Assembly: GCA_024404125.1 (NCBI GenBank)
Contig: JAKSQL010000021.1
Coordinates: 1 to 11,651, forward strand
Reading direction: 5' to 3'
DNA from: Clostridia bacterium
GTDB taxonomy: Bacteria > Bacillota > Clostridia > Oscillospirales > Acutalibacteraceae
Length of the DNA stretch: 11,651 nt
The notes beneath the pieces are model-generated. The model was given only the letters and a program-made list of their open reading frames with translations. It searched no databases and had not been told where the DNA came from. The position numbers and the translations under genes are program-made. Positions 1 through 7,006 of this stretch are shown here, piece after piece (within the stretch, counting starts at the first letter, position 1; every line of letters begins with the position of its first letter).

Positions 1-8
1 ATAAATAA

Positions 9-905
9 TATCTGCTTGCTGCTTTATCAAAAGCAGTTGATCGCAGCAGAGTTATTATCGCCTGCGGTAATCTCTTTGGGGAAGACGGTCTTACAAATAC
101 AGTTGCTACCGCACTCGGCGCCGAACTTATTGCCGTTAATAATGAAACATACGGTATAGATTCAAAAGAAAAAGTCGAAATAATTGCTGGGGCTACACCG
201 CTTGTTACTCCCGAGGGCGCGTTCGGCGGCTTTATAATTGAGAGCGGCCCTCAAAGTATTATCCTGCTTACCGAAAACAAAGGAGTAAGAAAGGTGCTTA
301 TGAATAATCTCGTTCATAAGTATATAGAAGATTTAAGTCTTATTCCGGTAGAAACGGTAAGTGAGCCGCAACCCGAAACCGATACAAAAGAAGAGCAAAC
401 CGAAAATACACCCGCCGAAGCCGAAGAAACAGAGCAAACAAAAGCCGAAAATACCGATACACCTGCGGAGGACATTTCTGAAGAAACTGCGGAGGAAACC
501 GCTGAAGAAACGGCAGAAGAGCCGAAAGCGGAAGAAGTACCCGAAAAAGAGGAACATAACATTTCTTTTGTGGATAAAAACGGCGAAGCCCTTGAAAGTG
601 AAGAAGCACAACTTTATATAAATCCGAAAAAGGCAAAACGTGAAAAGAGCAGTTATTACGAATATTACGTGCCGTCAGAGGATAACGAGCGCTTTTTGGC
701 GGGCTCGCAATACGGTGATAAAACTCGCAGAAAATCCGCAAAGAGTACACGTTCGTTGAACGTGCCGATAATTATACTTCTTTGTCTGCTTTTAATTATC
801 GTGCTTGCGGCAGCATACTTTTTAATAGGAATACCGCTTTTAAAAGGCGAGGATATAGTTTCGTACGTAAGCAATATCTTTGCCGAAAGTTCTTCCGTAA
901 TATAA
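9..905 (+). CDS. CinA/MoCF-like domain protein with acidic linker and C-terminal membrane anchor (5' partial)
   Basis: The frame is open from position 9, just after an in-frame TAA at 6-8, to TAA at 903-905. The first ~95 codons resemble the second half of the CinA N-terminal (MoCF/molybdopterin-binding) fold: LLAALSKAVDRS then VIIACG, then a hydrophobic strand and PEGA...GFIIE...SIILL. The two hallmark loops are changed: the usual GGLGPT is GNLFGED and the usual PGPP is TENK, so canonical nucleotide or pterin binding is doubtful. Next comes a Glu/Pro/Thr-rich linker with EETA repeats (about 360-560), a charged region, one strong membrane helix (about 760-840), and a short tail ending SSVI. 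The linker should therefore be cytoplasmic. A GTG at 294 and an ATG at 300 could start a shorter product, but both lie inside the conserved domain and lack a good ribosome binding site. The next gene begins 19 nt downstream, so the two are probably co-transcribed. The cellular role is unknown; the CinA likeness is inferred from pattern only. Confidence 0.6.
   Translation, partial: YLLAALSKAVDRSRVIIACGNLFGEDGLTNTVATALGAELIAVNNETYGIDSKEKVEIIAGATPLVTPEGAFGGFIIESGPQSIILLTENKGVRKVLMNNLVHKYIEDLSLIPVETVSEPQPETDTKEEQTENTPAEAEETEQTKAENTDTPAEDISEETAEETAEETAEEPKAEEVPEKEEHNISFVDKNGEALESEEAQLYINPKKAKREKSSYYEYYVPSEDNERFLAGSQYGDKTRRKSAKSTRSLNVPIIILLCLLLIIVLAAAYFLIGIPLLKGEDIVSYVSNIFAESSSVI
480..521 (+). repeat. 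Degenerate 12-bp tandem repeat coding EETA units
   Basis: About three and a half units encode EETA-EETA-EETA-EE. The codons vary between units (ACT/ACC/ACG, GCG/GCT/GCA), so selection seems to act on the acidic peptide and not on the DNA repeat. It lies in the linker between the MoCF-like domain and the membrane helix. Confidence 0.75.
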
Positions 906-923
906 ATTTTGGGAGGAAAAATT

Positions 924-1430
924 TTGGGCAGAGCACTTAAAGTTACGGCACTTTCAGTTTTCTTATCTTCTTTTTGGGGCAAAATACTTATAACGTTTCT
1001 TTGGGCTATGGTACCCGTTATAGAACTGCGTGGTGCCATACCCATAGGTGTTGGTATGGGACTTAAACTGCCCGTTGCGATAGCGGTATCGCTTATAGGC
1101 AATATGGTACCCGTACCGTTTATAATTATTTTTATCAAAAAGATTTTTGCACTTATAAGAAAATGGTCAAAGTCGCTTGATAAACTTGTTTCAAAACTTG
1201 AAAATCGCGCTTTTTCAAAGGGCGAAGTAGTACAAAAATATGCTTTTTGGGGACTTTTTATTTTAGTCGCAATACCGCTTCCGGGAACAGGCGCCTGGAC
1301 CGGCGCTTTGGTTGCCGCAATGCTTGATATGCCGCTTAAGAAATCAGTGCCTGCAATAGCACTCGGTGTTGTGGGTGCGGCGGTTATAGTATCGTTTGTA
1401 ACCTATGGCGCTTCAGAAATATTTTTTTAA
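924..1430 (+). CDS. Small multidrug-export-family membrane protein (Sm_multidrug_ex, COG2426)
   Basis: A hydrophobic protein of 168 residues with four or so membrane segments, matching the PF06695/COG2426 family by its two signature loops: ELRGAIPIG near the N-terminus and PLPGTGAWTGA in the second half, separated by a basic, charged stretch (RKWSKSLDKLVSKLE). The family name reflects an old export annotation; its substrate is not firmly known, and I do not infer drug resistance. TTG at 924 is chosen because GGAGG at 912-916 lies 7 nt upstream. An earlier in-frame TTG at 909 would put that ribosome binding site inside the gene and has none of its own. The gene follows the CinA-like gene with an 18-nt gap and is closed by a hairpin terminator, which suggests a two-gene (or longer) transcript. 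Confidence 0.85.
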   Translation: MGRALKVTALSVFLSSFWGKILITFLWAMVPVIELRGAIPIGVGMGLKLPVAIAVSLIGNMVPVPFIIIFIKKIFALIRKWSKSLDKLVSKLENRAFSKGEVVQKYAFWGLFILVAIPLPGTGAWTGALVAAMLDMPLKKSVPAIALGVVGAAVIVSFVTYGASEIFF

Positions 1431-1438
1431 TTAAAATA

Positions 1439-1475
1439 AAAAGGTGATGTAAAGTTTTACATCACCTTTTATATT
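1439..1475. terminator. Bidirectional rho-independent terminator
   Basis: An uninterrupted stem (AAAAGGTGATGTAA at 1439-1452 with its complement at 1457-1470) closes a 4-nt loop. T-rich sequence follows on the + strand (TATATTTTTAT), and on the - strand the complement of 1427-1440 is also T-rich. It lies between convergent genes and can serve both. Confidence 0.85.
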
Positions 1476-1481
1476 TTTATA

Positions 1482-2834
1482 TCAACTTTTAATTTTTACA
1501 GGTTCGGTCCTAAAACACAAGTATCCCGCAATGAGCCAGAACAGTACACCCACCTGCTTGTATTCCATAAGCAAATTTCCTTCAACGAGGTTATATGTAA
1601 GCAGTACAAGTATTGACGCAAAGGCGGTAAATATCTTTAAAGAGTTTTTGTATTTGCCGCGAATGGCACCTATTGTTTTGGCGGCACCTTTTATCATAAC
1701 GGTTAAAAGCAGTGCGGCAAATACTGTGAATGCTATAATACCTTCCGCGGTAAGCACCTGAATATAGCCGTTATGTAAATACTCCCACGGCGTAGCGTTG
1801 TTAGGCGCAGCCGGATCAATAGATAGGTGGCGGATGTTGCGCTGCCCCACGCGTGAAATGGGAGACTCTTTACATACAGTGAACGCACGGGTATATCTTT
1901 GATAGCGGTCGTAAAGAGCGGGATTTATTTTACCGCCGTTTACCGAAACGTACATGGAAAAATCATTTTTGGCAAAATACCTCGTAAATGTTGAATTTTC
2001 GGAAGCATTAGCATTCCCCGATATATAAATGGTATTCTTAACTATAACAACACTTACTATTACCGATATAGCCGCCAAAGCGATTATAACTGCCGTTAAA
2101 ATTGCTTTTTTGAATTTCAAATTGCTTTTTGCAATGTGTTTTACGAATACGAAAAATGCAATTATAAGGAAAAACAACGTAACGAGTACAAGCGTGGTTC
2201 TTGAATAACTTGCATACAGGAAAAAGGCAAAAAAGAAAATTAAAAATAAAGGCAAAATCTTTAATAACACGTTGTTATAAGAAAACAGTTTCGGAATTAA
2301 AAGACATACCGCAATTATGCCGCAAAGGTTTAACGTACCTGCTAAATTTGGATTTATCGACATTTTATTTATGCCGAAATAAATTGAGTTTATAAATCCG
2401 TAACTTGAAAACTGTATGCTTGATACAACCGAAAAAACGTTAAAGCCAATAATTGCCAATATGAATACGTATAAAGGAAAATCTTCAATTTTTCCTTTGC
2501 ATAAGAATACGCAAAGGAGCATTGAAAGGTTAATTAAAATACTCAAAGCGCTTGAAAAATCACTGCCCCTTAAAATAAGCGAAATTGTTTGAATCAAAAG
2601 CAAAGAAAAAGTTAAAGCGGTTTCAAGTTTAGGTAAGGTTTCTTTTAGGATAAGTGTTCTGTAAAGGAATGTGAGGAAAAACCAAACGGTAGTAAAAATC
2701 GGGAAAAGGTACATAATACCTACCTTGCCGAGCATAGTTGAAAGCAAAACGGTATAGATAAACATAACCGATACCGCCAACCTGCCGTCAAAGAGAAAAT
2801 CACATATACTTTTTAATTTTCCGTTTTTAACCAT
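1482..2834 (-). CDS. O-antigen ligase / polysaccharide polymerase family membrane protein (Wzy_C)
   Basis: A 450-residue polytopic membrane protein with about 10-12 hydrophobic segments. Features typical of the O-antigen ligase (WaaL/Wzy_C, PF04932) superfamily are visible: an NPN-L-AG motif at residues 161-166, an S-R-T motif at 211-213 at the end of a helix (the region with a conserved Arg in the family), a large extracytoplasmic loop of about residues 270-353, and an HNGYIQVLTAEG stretch from 354 that matches the family H-N...E-x-G signature. Members join or polymerise lipid-linked glycans on the outer face of the membrane. In a Gram-positive cell the acceptor would be a cell-surface or capsular glycan rather than lipid A; that is inference. 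The gene stands alone: no glycosyltransferases are adjacent in this window. The ATG start has AGGTG 5 nt upstream and a good promoter behind it. It shares a terminator with the convergent gene at 924-1430. Confidence 0.85.
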   Translation of the reverse strand: MVKNGKLKSICDFLFDGRLAVSVMFIYTVLLSTMLGKVGIMYLFPIFTTVWFFLTFLYRTLILKETLPKLETALTFSLLLIQTISLILRGSDFSSALSILINLSMLLCVFLCKGKIEDFPLYVFILAIIGFNVFSVVSSIQFSSYGFINSIYFGINKMSINPNLAGTLNLCGIIAVCLLIPKLFSYNNVLLKILPLFLIFFFAFFLYASYSRTTLVLVTLFFLIIAFFVFVKHIAKSNLKFKKAILTAVIIALAAISVIVSVVIVKNTIYISGNANASENSTFTRYFAKNDFSMYVSVNGGKINPALYDRYQRYTRAFTVCKESPISRVGQRNIRHLSIDPAAPNNATPWEYLHNGYIQVLTAEGIIAFTVFAALLLTVMIKGAAKTIGAIRGKYKNSLKIFTAFASILVLLTYNLVEGNLLMEYKQVGVLFWLIAGYLCFRTEPVKIKS

Positions 2835-2861
2835 AGTAACACCTACCGTTTAATTTTTACT

Positions 2862-2890
2862 ATTATACAATAAGTTTAAACTTATGGCAA
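2862..2890 (-). promoter_or_regulatory. Sigma-A-type promoter for the O-antigen ligase family gene
   Basis: Read on the - strand: TTGCCA (2890-2885), a 17-bp spacer, and a perfect TATAAT (2867-2862), about 28 nt before the start codon. It is one of the best-matching promoters in the window. Confidence 0.75.
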
Positions 2891-2903
2891 CAGTAAATTA
2901 AAT

Positions 2904-2934
2904 AAATATGGTATTTTAATTTCAAATATGGTAT
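2904..2934 (+). repeat. Direct repeat AAATATGGTAT, 20 bp apart
   Basis: Identical 11-mers at 2904-2914 and 2924-2934 lie on the same face of the helix (two turns). They cover the -35 and -10 regions of the rightward promoter. It may be a regulator site, but A+T-rich sequence makes chance a real alternative. Confidence 0.45.
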
Positions 2935-2937
2935 ACT
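2909..2937 (+). promoter_or_regulatory. Extended -10 promoter for the metallo-hydrolase gene
   Basis: TATACT at 2932-2937 is preceded by TG (TGG-TATACT), an extended -10 element. The -35 position (2909-2914, TGGTAT) is poor. The region is flanked by the copies of an 11-bp direct repeat listed separately. Confidence 0.5.
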
Positions 2938-2969
2938 CATAAGCAATAAAACTGTCAAGGAGAATTATT

Positions 2970-3848
2970 ATGTACGAACTGATAAAACTTAACGAAAATG
3001 ATTATTATATTGACTGTCCCTCTAAAATAGGCATAGTCAGACTTGACAGCAACGGTGTAATGCTTATAGACAGCGGAAGTGATAAAGATACCGCCAAAAA
3101 AGTATACCGCGTTTTAGAAGAGAATGCTTGGCAACTGCGATTTATAATAAATACTCATTCACATGCCGACCATATCGGCGGAAATGCATTTTTGCAGGAG
3201 AAAACAAACTGTGAAATCTATGCGAATAATTTAGAGTGTGCCTTTACACAAAATCCGATTTTAGAGCCGATGGGACTGTACGGCGGTTTGCCGTTTAAAG
3301 AACTTAAAGGCAAATTTTTGGTTGCGAAAGAAAGCCGCGTTTTGCCGCTTTGCAATTTAAAACTGCCGGACGGTATGAGTGTACTTAATCTCAAAGGTCA
3401 TTGTTTTGATATGGTGGGTCTGTTAACTAAAGGCGGCACCGCTTATATAGGTGACAGTGTTTCTTCAAAAGAAACCTTATCAAAATACGGCATAGGTTAT
3501 CTTTACAACGTGAATGAAACGCTTGATACACTTGAATTTCTCAAAGGTGTGCAGGCAAAAAGGTTTGTACCGTCTCACGCACCGGTAAGCGATGATATTA
3601 CGTCACTTGCCGATTACAATATTGAAGCCGTAAATAAGGTAAAAGGAAATATACTGTCTTTATGTGCTACCCCCGTAACCTTTGAAGAACTGCTTAAAAA
3701 GGTTTTTGATACATATAATACCACCGTAAATGCGGTACAGTATGCTTTAATAGGCAGTACTGTACGTTCGTATCTTTCCTGCCTTTTGGAAGAAAATAAA
3801 GTTTCGTATGTTTTTTGTGAAAACAGAATGCTTTGGCAGGCAATTTAA
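2970..3848 (+). CDS. Metallo-beta-lactamase-fold hydrolase
   Basis: A 292-residue protein with the complete MBL-fold metal-binding set: HSHADH (His63, His65, Asp67, His68), GH at His144, GDS with Asp162, and SH with His203. LIDSG at residues 32-36 is the usual strand before the active site. The fold hydrolyses ester, thioester or phosphodiester bonds with two metal ions (commonly zinc or iron). No domain points to a specific substrate. There is no signal peptide, so it should be cytoplasmic. The last ~85 residues (after the His203 motif) look like a helical or winged-helix tail (FEELLKKVFDTYNTT...RSYLSCLLEENKVSY), as in glyoxalase II-like and other MBL hydrolases with C-terminal caps. AAGGAG at 2957-2962 lies 7 nt before the ATG. 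The gene is followed by a separate promoter, so it is probably mainly monocistronic. Confidence 0.88.
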   Translation: MYELIKLNENDYYIDCPSKIGIVRLDSNGVMLIDSGSDKDTAKKVYRVLEENAWQLRFIINTHSHADHIGGNAFLQEKTNCEIYANNLECAFTQNPILEPMGLYGGLPFKELKGKFLVAKESRVLPLCNLKLPDGMSVLNLKGHCFDMVGLLTKGGTAYIGDSVSSKETLSKYGIGYLYNVNETLDTLEFLKGVQAKRFVPSHAPVSDDITSLADYNIEAVNKVKGNILSLCATPVTFEELLKKVFDTYNTTVNAVQYALIGSTVRSYLSCLLEENKVSYVFCENRMLWQAI

Positions 3849-3876
3849 ATAAATTCACTTTAGTGTAAAAAAGTGC

Positions 3877-3905
3877 TTGATTTTAACGGTGAGATATGCT
3901 AAAAT
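3877..3905 (+). promoter_or_regulatory. Promoter of the transporter operon
   Basis: TTGATT at 3877-3882, a 17-bp spacer and TAAAAT at 3900-3905, preceded by TGC (extended -10). Transcription would begin near 3912, about 35 nt before the TTG start at 3946. The -35 TTG coincides with an in-frame possible start codon, which argues that translation really begins at 3946. Confidence 0.6.
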
Positions 3906-3945
3906 AATTTATCGCTTTAAACCGTTACAAGTGAGGTGCTTTAAA

Positions 3946-5517
3946 TTGGGCGTATGTAATTTAAAAAACGAGAGCATTGATAACATTATTTTTGAAATAA
4001 TAAAGGTGCTCAAAGGGTATTCGTTTGACAGTAGAACCGTAAACGAAATACGTATCGCAGCAGAGGAGATACTTTTAAAGTATCAGGAGTTGTTCGGCGT
4101 AGATGCGAATACGGAAATTAAAATAGAAAAACGTTTCAGTCATATAAATATAAACCTTTCGATTACGGGTGAAAGATGTGACCCCTTCAGTGACGTTTCG
4201 GAAGAAGATTTGCTTTTCCATAACACTATGGAAAACATCGGTTATGCTCCTTTGTGGACTTATAAAAAAGGTGTAAACACCGTTGCCTTTTCATTAAAAA
4301 AGCCGCAAAAGATAGCACCTTGGATAGTTACGCTTTTTGCAGCACTTATGGGCACAGTTCTCGGATATGCCGCACAATTTTTGCCTTCTTCGATAAAAAG
4401 TACACTTATAGATACGGTGCTTTCGCCGCTTTCCTCCGCTATTATGGGACTTTTGGGCACTATGGCGGTGCTTATGATTTTCTTATCGGTAATAAGCGGT
4501 ATATGCGGTATGGGTGATATGGCCACATTTAACCGTATAGGCAAAAAAATGCTCGGTCGGTTTATGTTGTTTTTAATCATAATTACCATAGGCAGTATTA
4601 TCGGGATTTCGTTTATCTTTCCGATAACCGCATCGGGAAACAGTAAATTTGATTTTGCTTCCATTTGGAAAATGCTTTTACAGATAATCCCCGATAATAT
4701 AATCGAAGCATTTTCCACCGGCAATACTTTGCAGATAATTTTCTTGGCATCGCTTATAGGTATAGTGGCATTATCTCTTATCAAGAAAATGAATGCCCTC
4801 ACTGAGTGGACATTGCAACTTAACGCACTTGTTCAGTCTCTTATAGAAATACTGATAAAGGTTTTGCCCGTAGTCGTATTCATAAGTATGTTCACCCTTC
4901 TTGCCAAAAACGATATAAAGAATTTAAAGTCAATTTACAAATTCCCGCTTTTCCATTTGCTGTTTTGTGCGGTATGGGTTTTAATACTGTTGCTCAAAAT
5001 TTGCATTATGCAAAAGGTTAAATTTACGGTGCTTTTCAAAAAACTTATTCCCACGCTTATAATAACCTTATCCACCGCGTCAAGTCCGGCATCGTTTACT
5101 ACAAGTGTTGAAATTTGCAATAAGAAATTAGGAATTGATAAAAAACTTGTAAACGTAGGCGCACCTCTTTCTCACGCACTTTACAGACCTACTGCGATAA
5201 TAGAGCATATAGTAGGCGTTTTTTGCCTTGCGGAAGTTTTTAATGTGGAAATAACCTGGTCTACCGTAATAACACTCGGAATAACCGTAATAATACTTTC
5301 TTTGGCAACCCCCGCGTTGCCCGGTGCGGCAATTTCGTGTTTTGCCTTACTGTTTACACAGTGCAGTATACCTTCGGCGGCACTTTCCCTTATAATAGCG
5401 CTTGACCCGATTATTGACCGTATAACTACGTCATCAATGGTTATGTCACAGCAACTCGAACTTGTAGGTCTCGCGGCGTCACTTGATCGAATTGATAAAG
5501 ACGTACTGCGAAGATAA
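3946..5517 (+). CDS. Dicarboxylate/amino-acid:cation symporter homologue with N-terminal HATPase-like domain
   Basis: A 523-residue protein in two parts. Residues 1 to about 117 are soluble and follow the layout of HATPase_c_2/RsbW-type domains: a helix RIAAEEILLKY at 36-46 (N-box position, but the metal-binding Asn is absent), a strand pair, then GERCDPFSDVSEEDL and IGYAPL...GVNTVAFSL like the family's final strands. From about 122 onward there are many membrane segments of the DAACS/SDF (GltP/GltPh) family, with a serine-rich re-entrant loop STASSPAS (376-383) and a helix with Asp487 and Asp491. The family takes up acidic or neutral amino acids or dicarboxylates with Na+ or H+. Two family features are altered: the NMDGT motif is replaced by YRPT, and the substrate-binding Arg position is Thr494. 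Start choice: GAGGTG at 3933-3938 lies 7 nt before TTG 3946; an in-frame TTG at 3877 has no ribosome binding site and overlaps the promoter. First gene of a probable operon. The substrate is unknown. Confidence 0.8.
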   Translation: MGVCNLKNESIDNIIFEIIKVLKGYSFDSRTVNEIRIAAEEILLKYQELFGVDANTEIKIEKRFSHININLSITGERCDPFSDVSEEDLLFHNTMENIGYAPLWTYKKGVNTVAFSLKKPQKIAPWIVTLFAALMGTVLGYAAQFLPSSIKSTLIDTVLSPLSSAIMGLLGTMAVLMIFLSVISGICGMGDMATFNRIGKKMLGRFMLFLIIITIGSIIGISFIFPITASGNSKFDFASIWKMLLQIIPDNIIEAFSTGNTLQIIFLASLIGIVALSLIKKMNALTEWTLQLNALVQSLIEILIKVLPVVVFISMFTLLAKNDIKNLKSIYKFPLFHLLFCAVWVLILLLKICIMQKVKFTVLFKKLIPTLIITLSTASSPASFTTSVEICNKKLGIDKKLVNVGAPLSHALYRPTAIIEHIVGVFCLAEVFNVEITWSTVITLGITVIILSLATPALPGAAISCFALLFTQCSIPSAALSLIIALDPIIDRITTSSMVMSQQLELVGLAASLDRIDKDVLRR

Positions 5518-5539
5518 TAAATTTTAAGGAGTTTTATTT

Positions 5540-5788
5540 ATGTCACTTAAACCGTCATCATTTTCATCGGCATCAGGTCTTGATTTACCTTACGTAGTAT
5601 TGCAGGTCACTTTAAAAGAAAAATTATTCGGCACCGGCTCAGGCAACCTTACCGAACTTGAAAAGGTAATAAACGAGCAGGCAAGTAAGGGCTACCGCTT
5701 GCATACCATTACAACGTCAAACGGCGGCAGTAAAGGACTTGGCGGCGGCGACCGTATACAAGCCACTATGGTATTTGAGAGAATTTAA
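5540..5788 (+). CDS. Small DUF4177-like protein
   Basis: An 82-residue soluble protein. The arrangement of a beta strand (YVVLQVTLK), a helix LTELEKVINEQASKGYRLHTI and a final strand IQATMVFER resembles DUF4177 (PF13783), where a helix ending in GY/GW-R-L is typical. A Gly-rich loop (GGSKGLGGGDR) precedes the last strand. The function of the family is unknown. AAGGAG at 5526-5531 gives a clear ribosome binding site for the ATG. It starts 22 nt after the symporter gene and ends 25 nt before the permease gene, so it is probably co-transcribed with two transporters and may assist or regulate them; that link is inference from position only. Confidence 0.7.
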   Translation: MSLKPSSFSSASGLDLPYVVLQVTLKEKLFGTGSGNLTELEKVINEQASKGYRLHTITTSNGGSKGLGGGDRIQATMVFERI

Positions 5789-5813
5789 GCGGCAATTATT
5801 TGTTCTTTGATTT

Positions 5814-6956
5814 ATGTCCAAGATAGCGGCTTTTTTAAAAAAAGAACTAATGCTTACGGTCTCACTTTTGGCGGCGATAATTTCTTTGCTTATTTCACCG
5901 CCGTCACTAAGTACCGTAAAGAATATAGACTGGCATACCCTCGCAACCCTTTTTATGATGCTTACGGTACTTGAGGGCTTTAAAAGTGAGAATATATTTA
6001 ATCCCGTAATAAGACTTTCGGGTAAAATAAGCACTATGACGGGAATATCTTTTTTCTTGGTATTCGGAGTTTTCTTTTCTTCTATGTTCGTTACGAATGA
6101 CGTATCGCTTATTATATTCGTGCCGCTTACGATTATGCTTTTCCGCTCGGCAAAAAAAGAGGAGTATATACTGCCCGTAATCTCTATGGAGAATATCGCG
6201 GCGGTAAGAGGGTCAATGCTTACTCCGTTCGGAAGCCCTCAAAATCTTTTTATTTTCGGCAAATCCGGTGTTAGTGCATTTCGCTTTTTGTTACATATGT
6301 TTCCGCTCTGGATTTTATCGGCTGTGCTTCTTTGCTTGTTTATAGTTTTTCTTTACGGTAAAAATTTAAAGCAGAAAATCGCGTTAAGCGAGAATGCCGT
6401 TTTATGCGAGTGGCAAAGCAAAAACCGAAAAAAGCGCATAATGTACGTTGTGCTTTTTGCCCTTATCATTTTTGAGATAGTAAGCAGAACGGAGTATTAC
6501 TGGTTAATTTTAATTGCGGTACTTGTATCGGTGCTTATTTTTGACCGTAAGATACTTCTTAAAACCGATTATGTTCTGATACTTACTTTCCTTTGTTTTT
6601 TCGTTTTTTCTTCCTCGGTTACTTCTAATGCCACGATATCGTCTTTCCTTAATAAAACCGTTTCGGGACACGAATATATAAGCGGCATACTTTTAAGTCA
6701 GGTGATATCCAATGTACCCGCGGCAATAGTGCTTTATCCGTTTACAAAGAATCTTTCGGCTTTGCTTTACGGGGTGGACTCTGCGGGGCTTTGCACCCTT
6801 ATAGGTTCTCTTGCTTCGGTAATAAACTACCGAATATATGTAAGGGAATATCCGAACTCGGGCGGAAAGTTTATTAAGACCTTTACCTTAATAAGTCTTA
6901 CCTTTTTTGCTTTTGTGGTACTGCCGGGATATTTCTTGAGTTTTTGGCAAATCTGA
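5814..6956 (+). CDS. SLC13/CitMHS-type anion permease
   Basis: A 380-residue polytopic membrane protein of the ion transporter superfamily (CitMHS/ArsB/NhaD/SLC13 group). The visible marks are the re-entrant motif TND at residues 94-96 inside MFVTNDVSLIIFVPL, GSPQNL at 140-145, and a second half-motif SNVPAAIVLYP starting at 299, giving the expected internal repeat. A basic cytoplasmic loop (about 196-209, QSKNRKKR) divides the halves. Members carry citrate, other di/tricarboxylates, sulfate or arsenite; the sequence does not settle which. It is shorter than typical citrate transporters (about 420-460). The ATG at 5814 has no convincing ribosome binding site, so translation may depend on coupling to the gene upstream; a later ATG at 5850 (residue 13) is an alternative start. 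It is the last gene before a strong terminator. Confidence 0.8.
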   Translation: MSKIAAFLKKELMLTVSLLAAIISLLISPPSLSTVKNIDWHTLATLFMMLTVLEGFKSENIFNPVIRLSGKISTMTGISFFLVFGVFFSSMFVTNDVSLIIFVPLTIMLFRSAKKEEYILPVISMENIAAVRGSMLTPFGSPQNLFIFGKSGVSAFRFLLHMFPLWILSAVLLCLFIVFLYGKNLKQKIALSENAVLCEWQSKNRKKRIMYVVLFALIIFEIVSRTEYYWLILIAVLVSVLIFDRKILLKTDYVLILTFLCFFVFSSSVTSNATISSFLNKTVSGHEYISGILLSQVISNVPAAIVLYPFTKNLSALLYGVDSAGLCTLIGSLASVINYRIYVREYPNSGGKFIKTFTLISLTFFAFVVLPGYFLSFWQI

Positions 6957-6967
6957 ATTTACAAATA

Positions 6968-7001
6968 AAAAGACAAGGCATCTTTTGATGCCTTGTCTTT
7001 T
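6968..7001. terminator. Bidirectional terminator, perfect 15-bp stem
   Basis: AAAAGACAAGGCATC (6968-6982), TTTT loop, and its exact complement (6987-7001). The upstream A-run and downstream T-run allow use on both strands; the U-tract is better on the - strand (TTTTTATTTG). It separates the permease gene from the convergent collagen-like gene. Confidence 0.9.
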
Positions 7002-7006
7002 AAGTT

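Noticed and set aside
665..1138. Leftward frame across the CinA-like and export-family genes
   Set aside because: It spans the boundary of two well-supported rightward genes and their ribosome binding site; no independent evidence.
3849..3876. Possible terminator after the metallo-hydrolase (CACTTT ... AAAGTG, 3856-3875)
   Set aside because: Only 6 pairs, A/T-rich, with no T-tract after it. Too weak to call.
4260..4802. 180-codon reading frame antisense to the symporter
   Set aside because: It mirrors the transmembrane coding sequence and has no start signals; the symporter frame explains this region.
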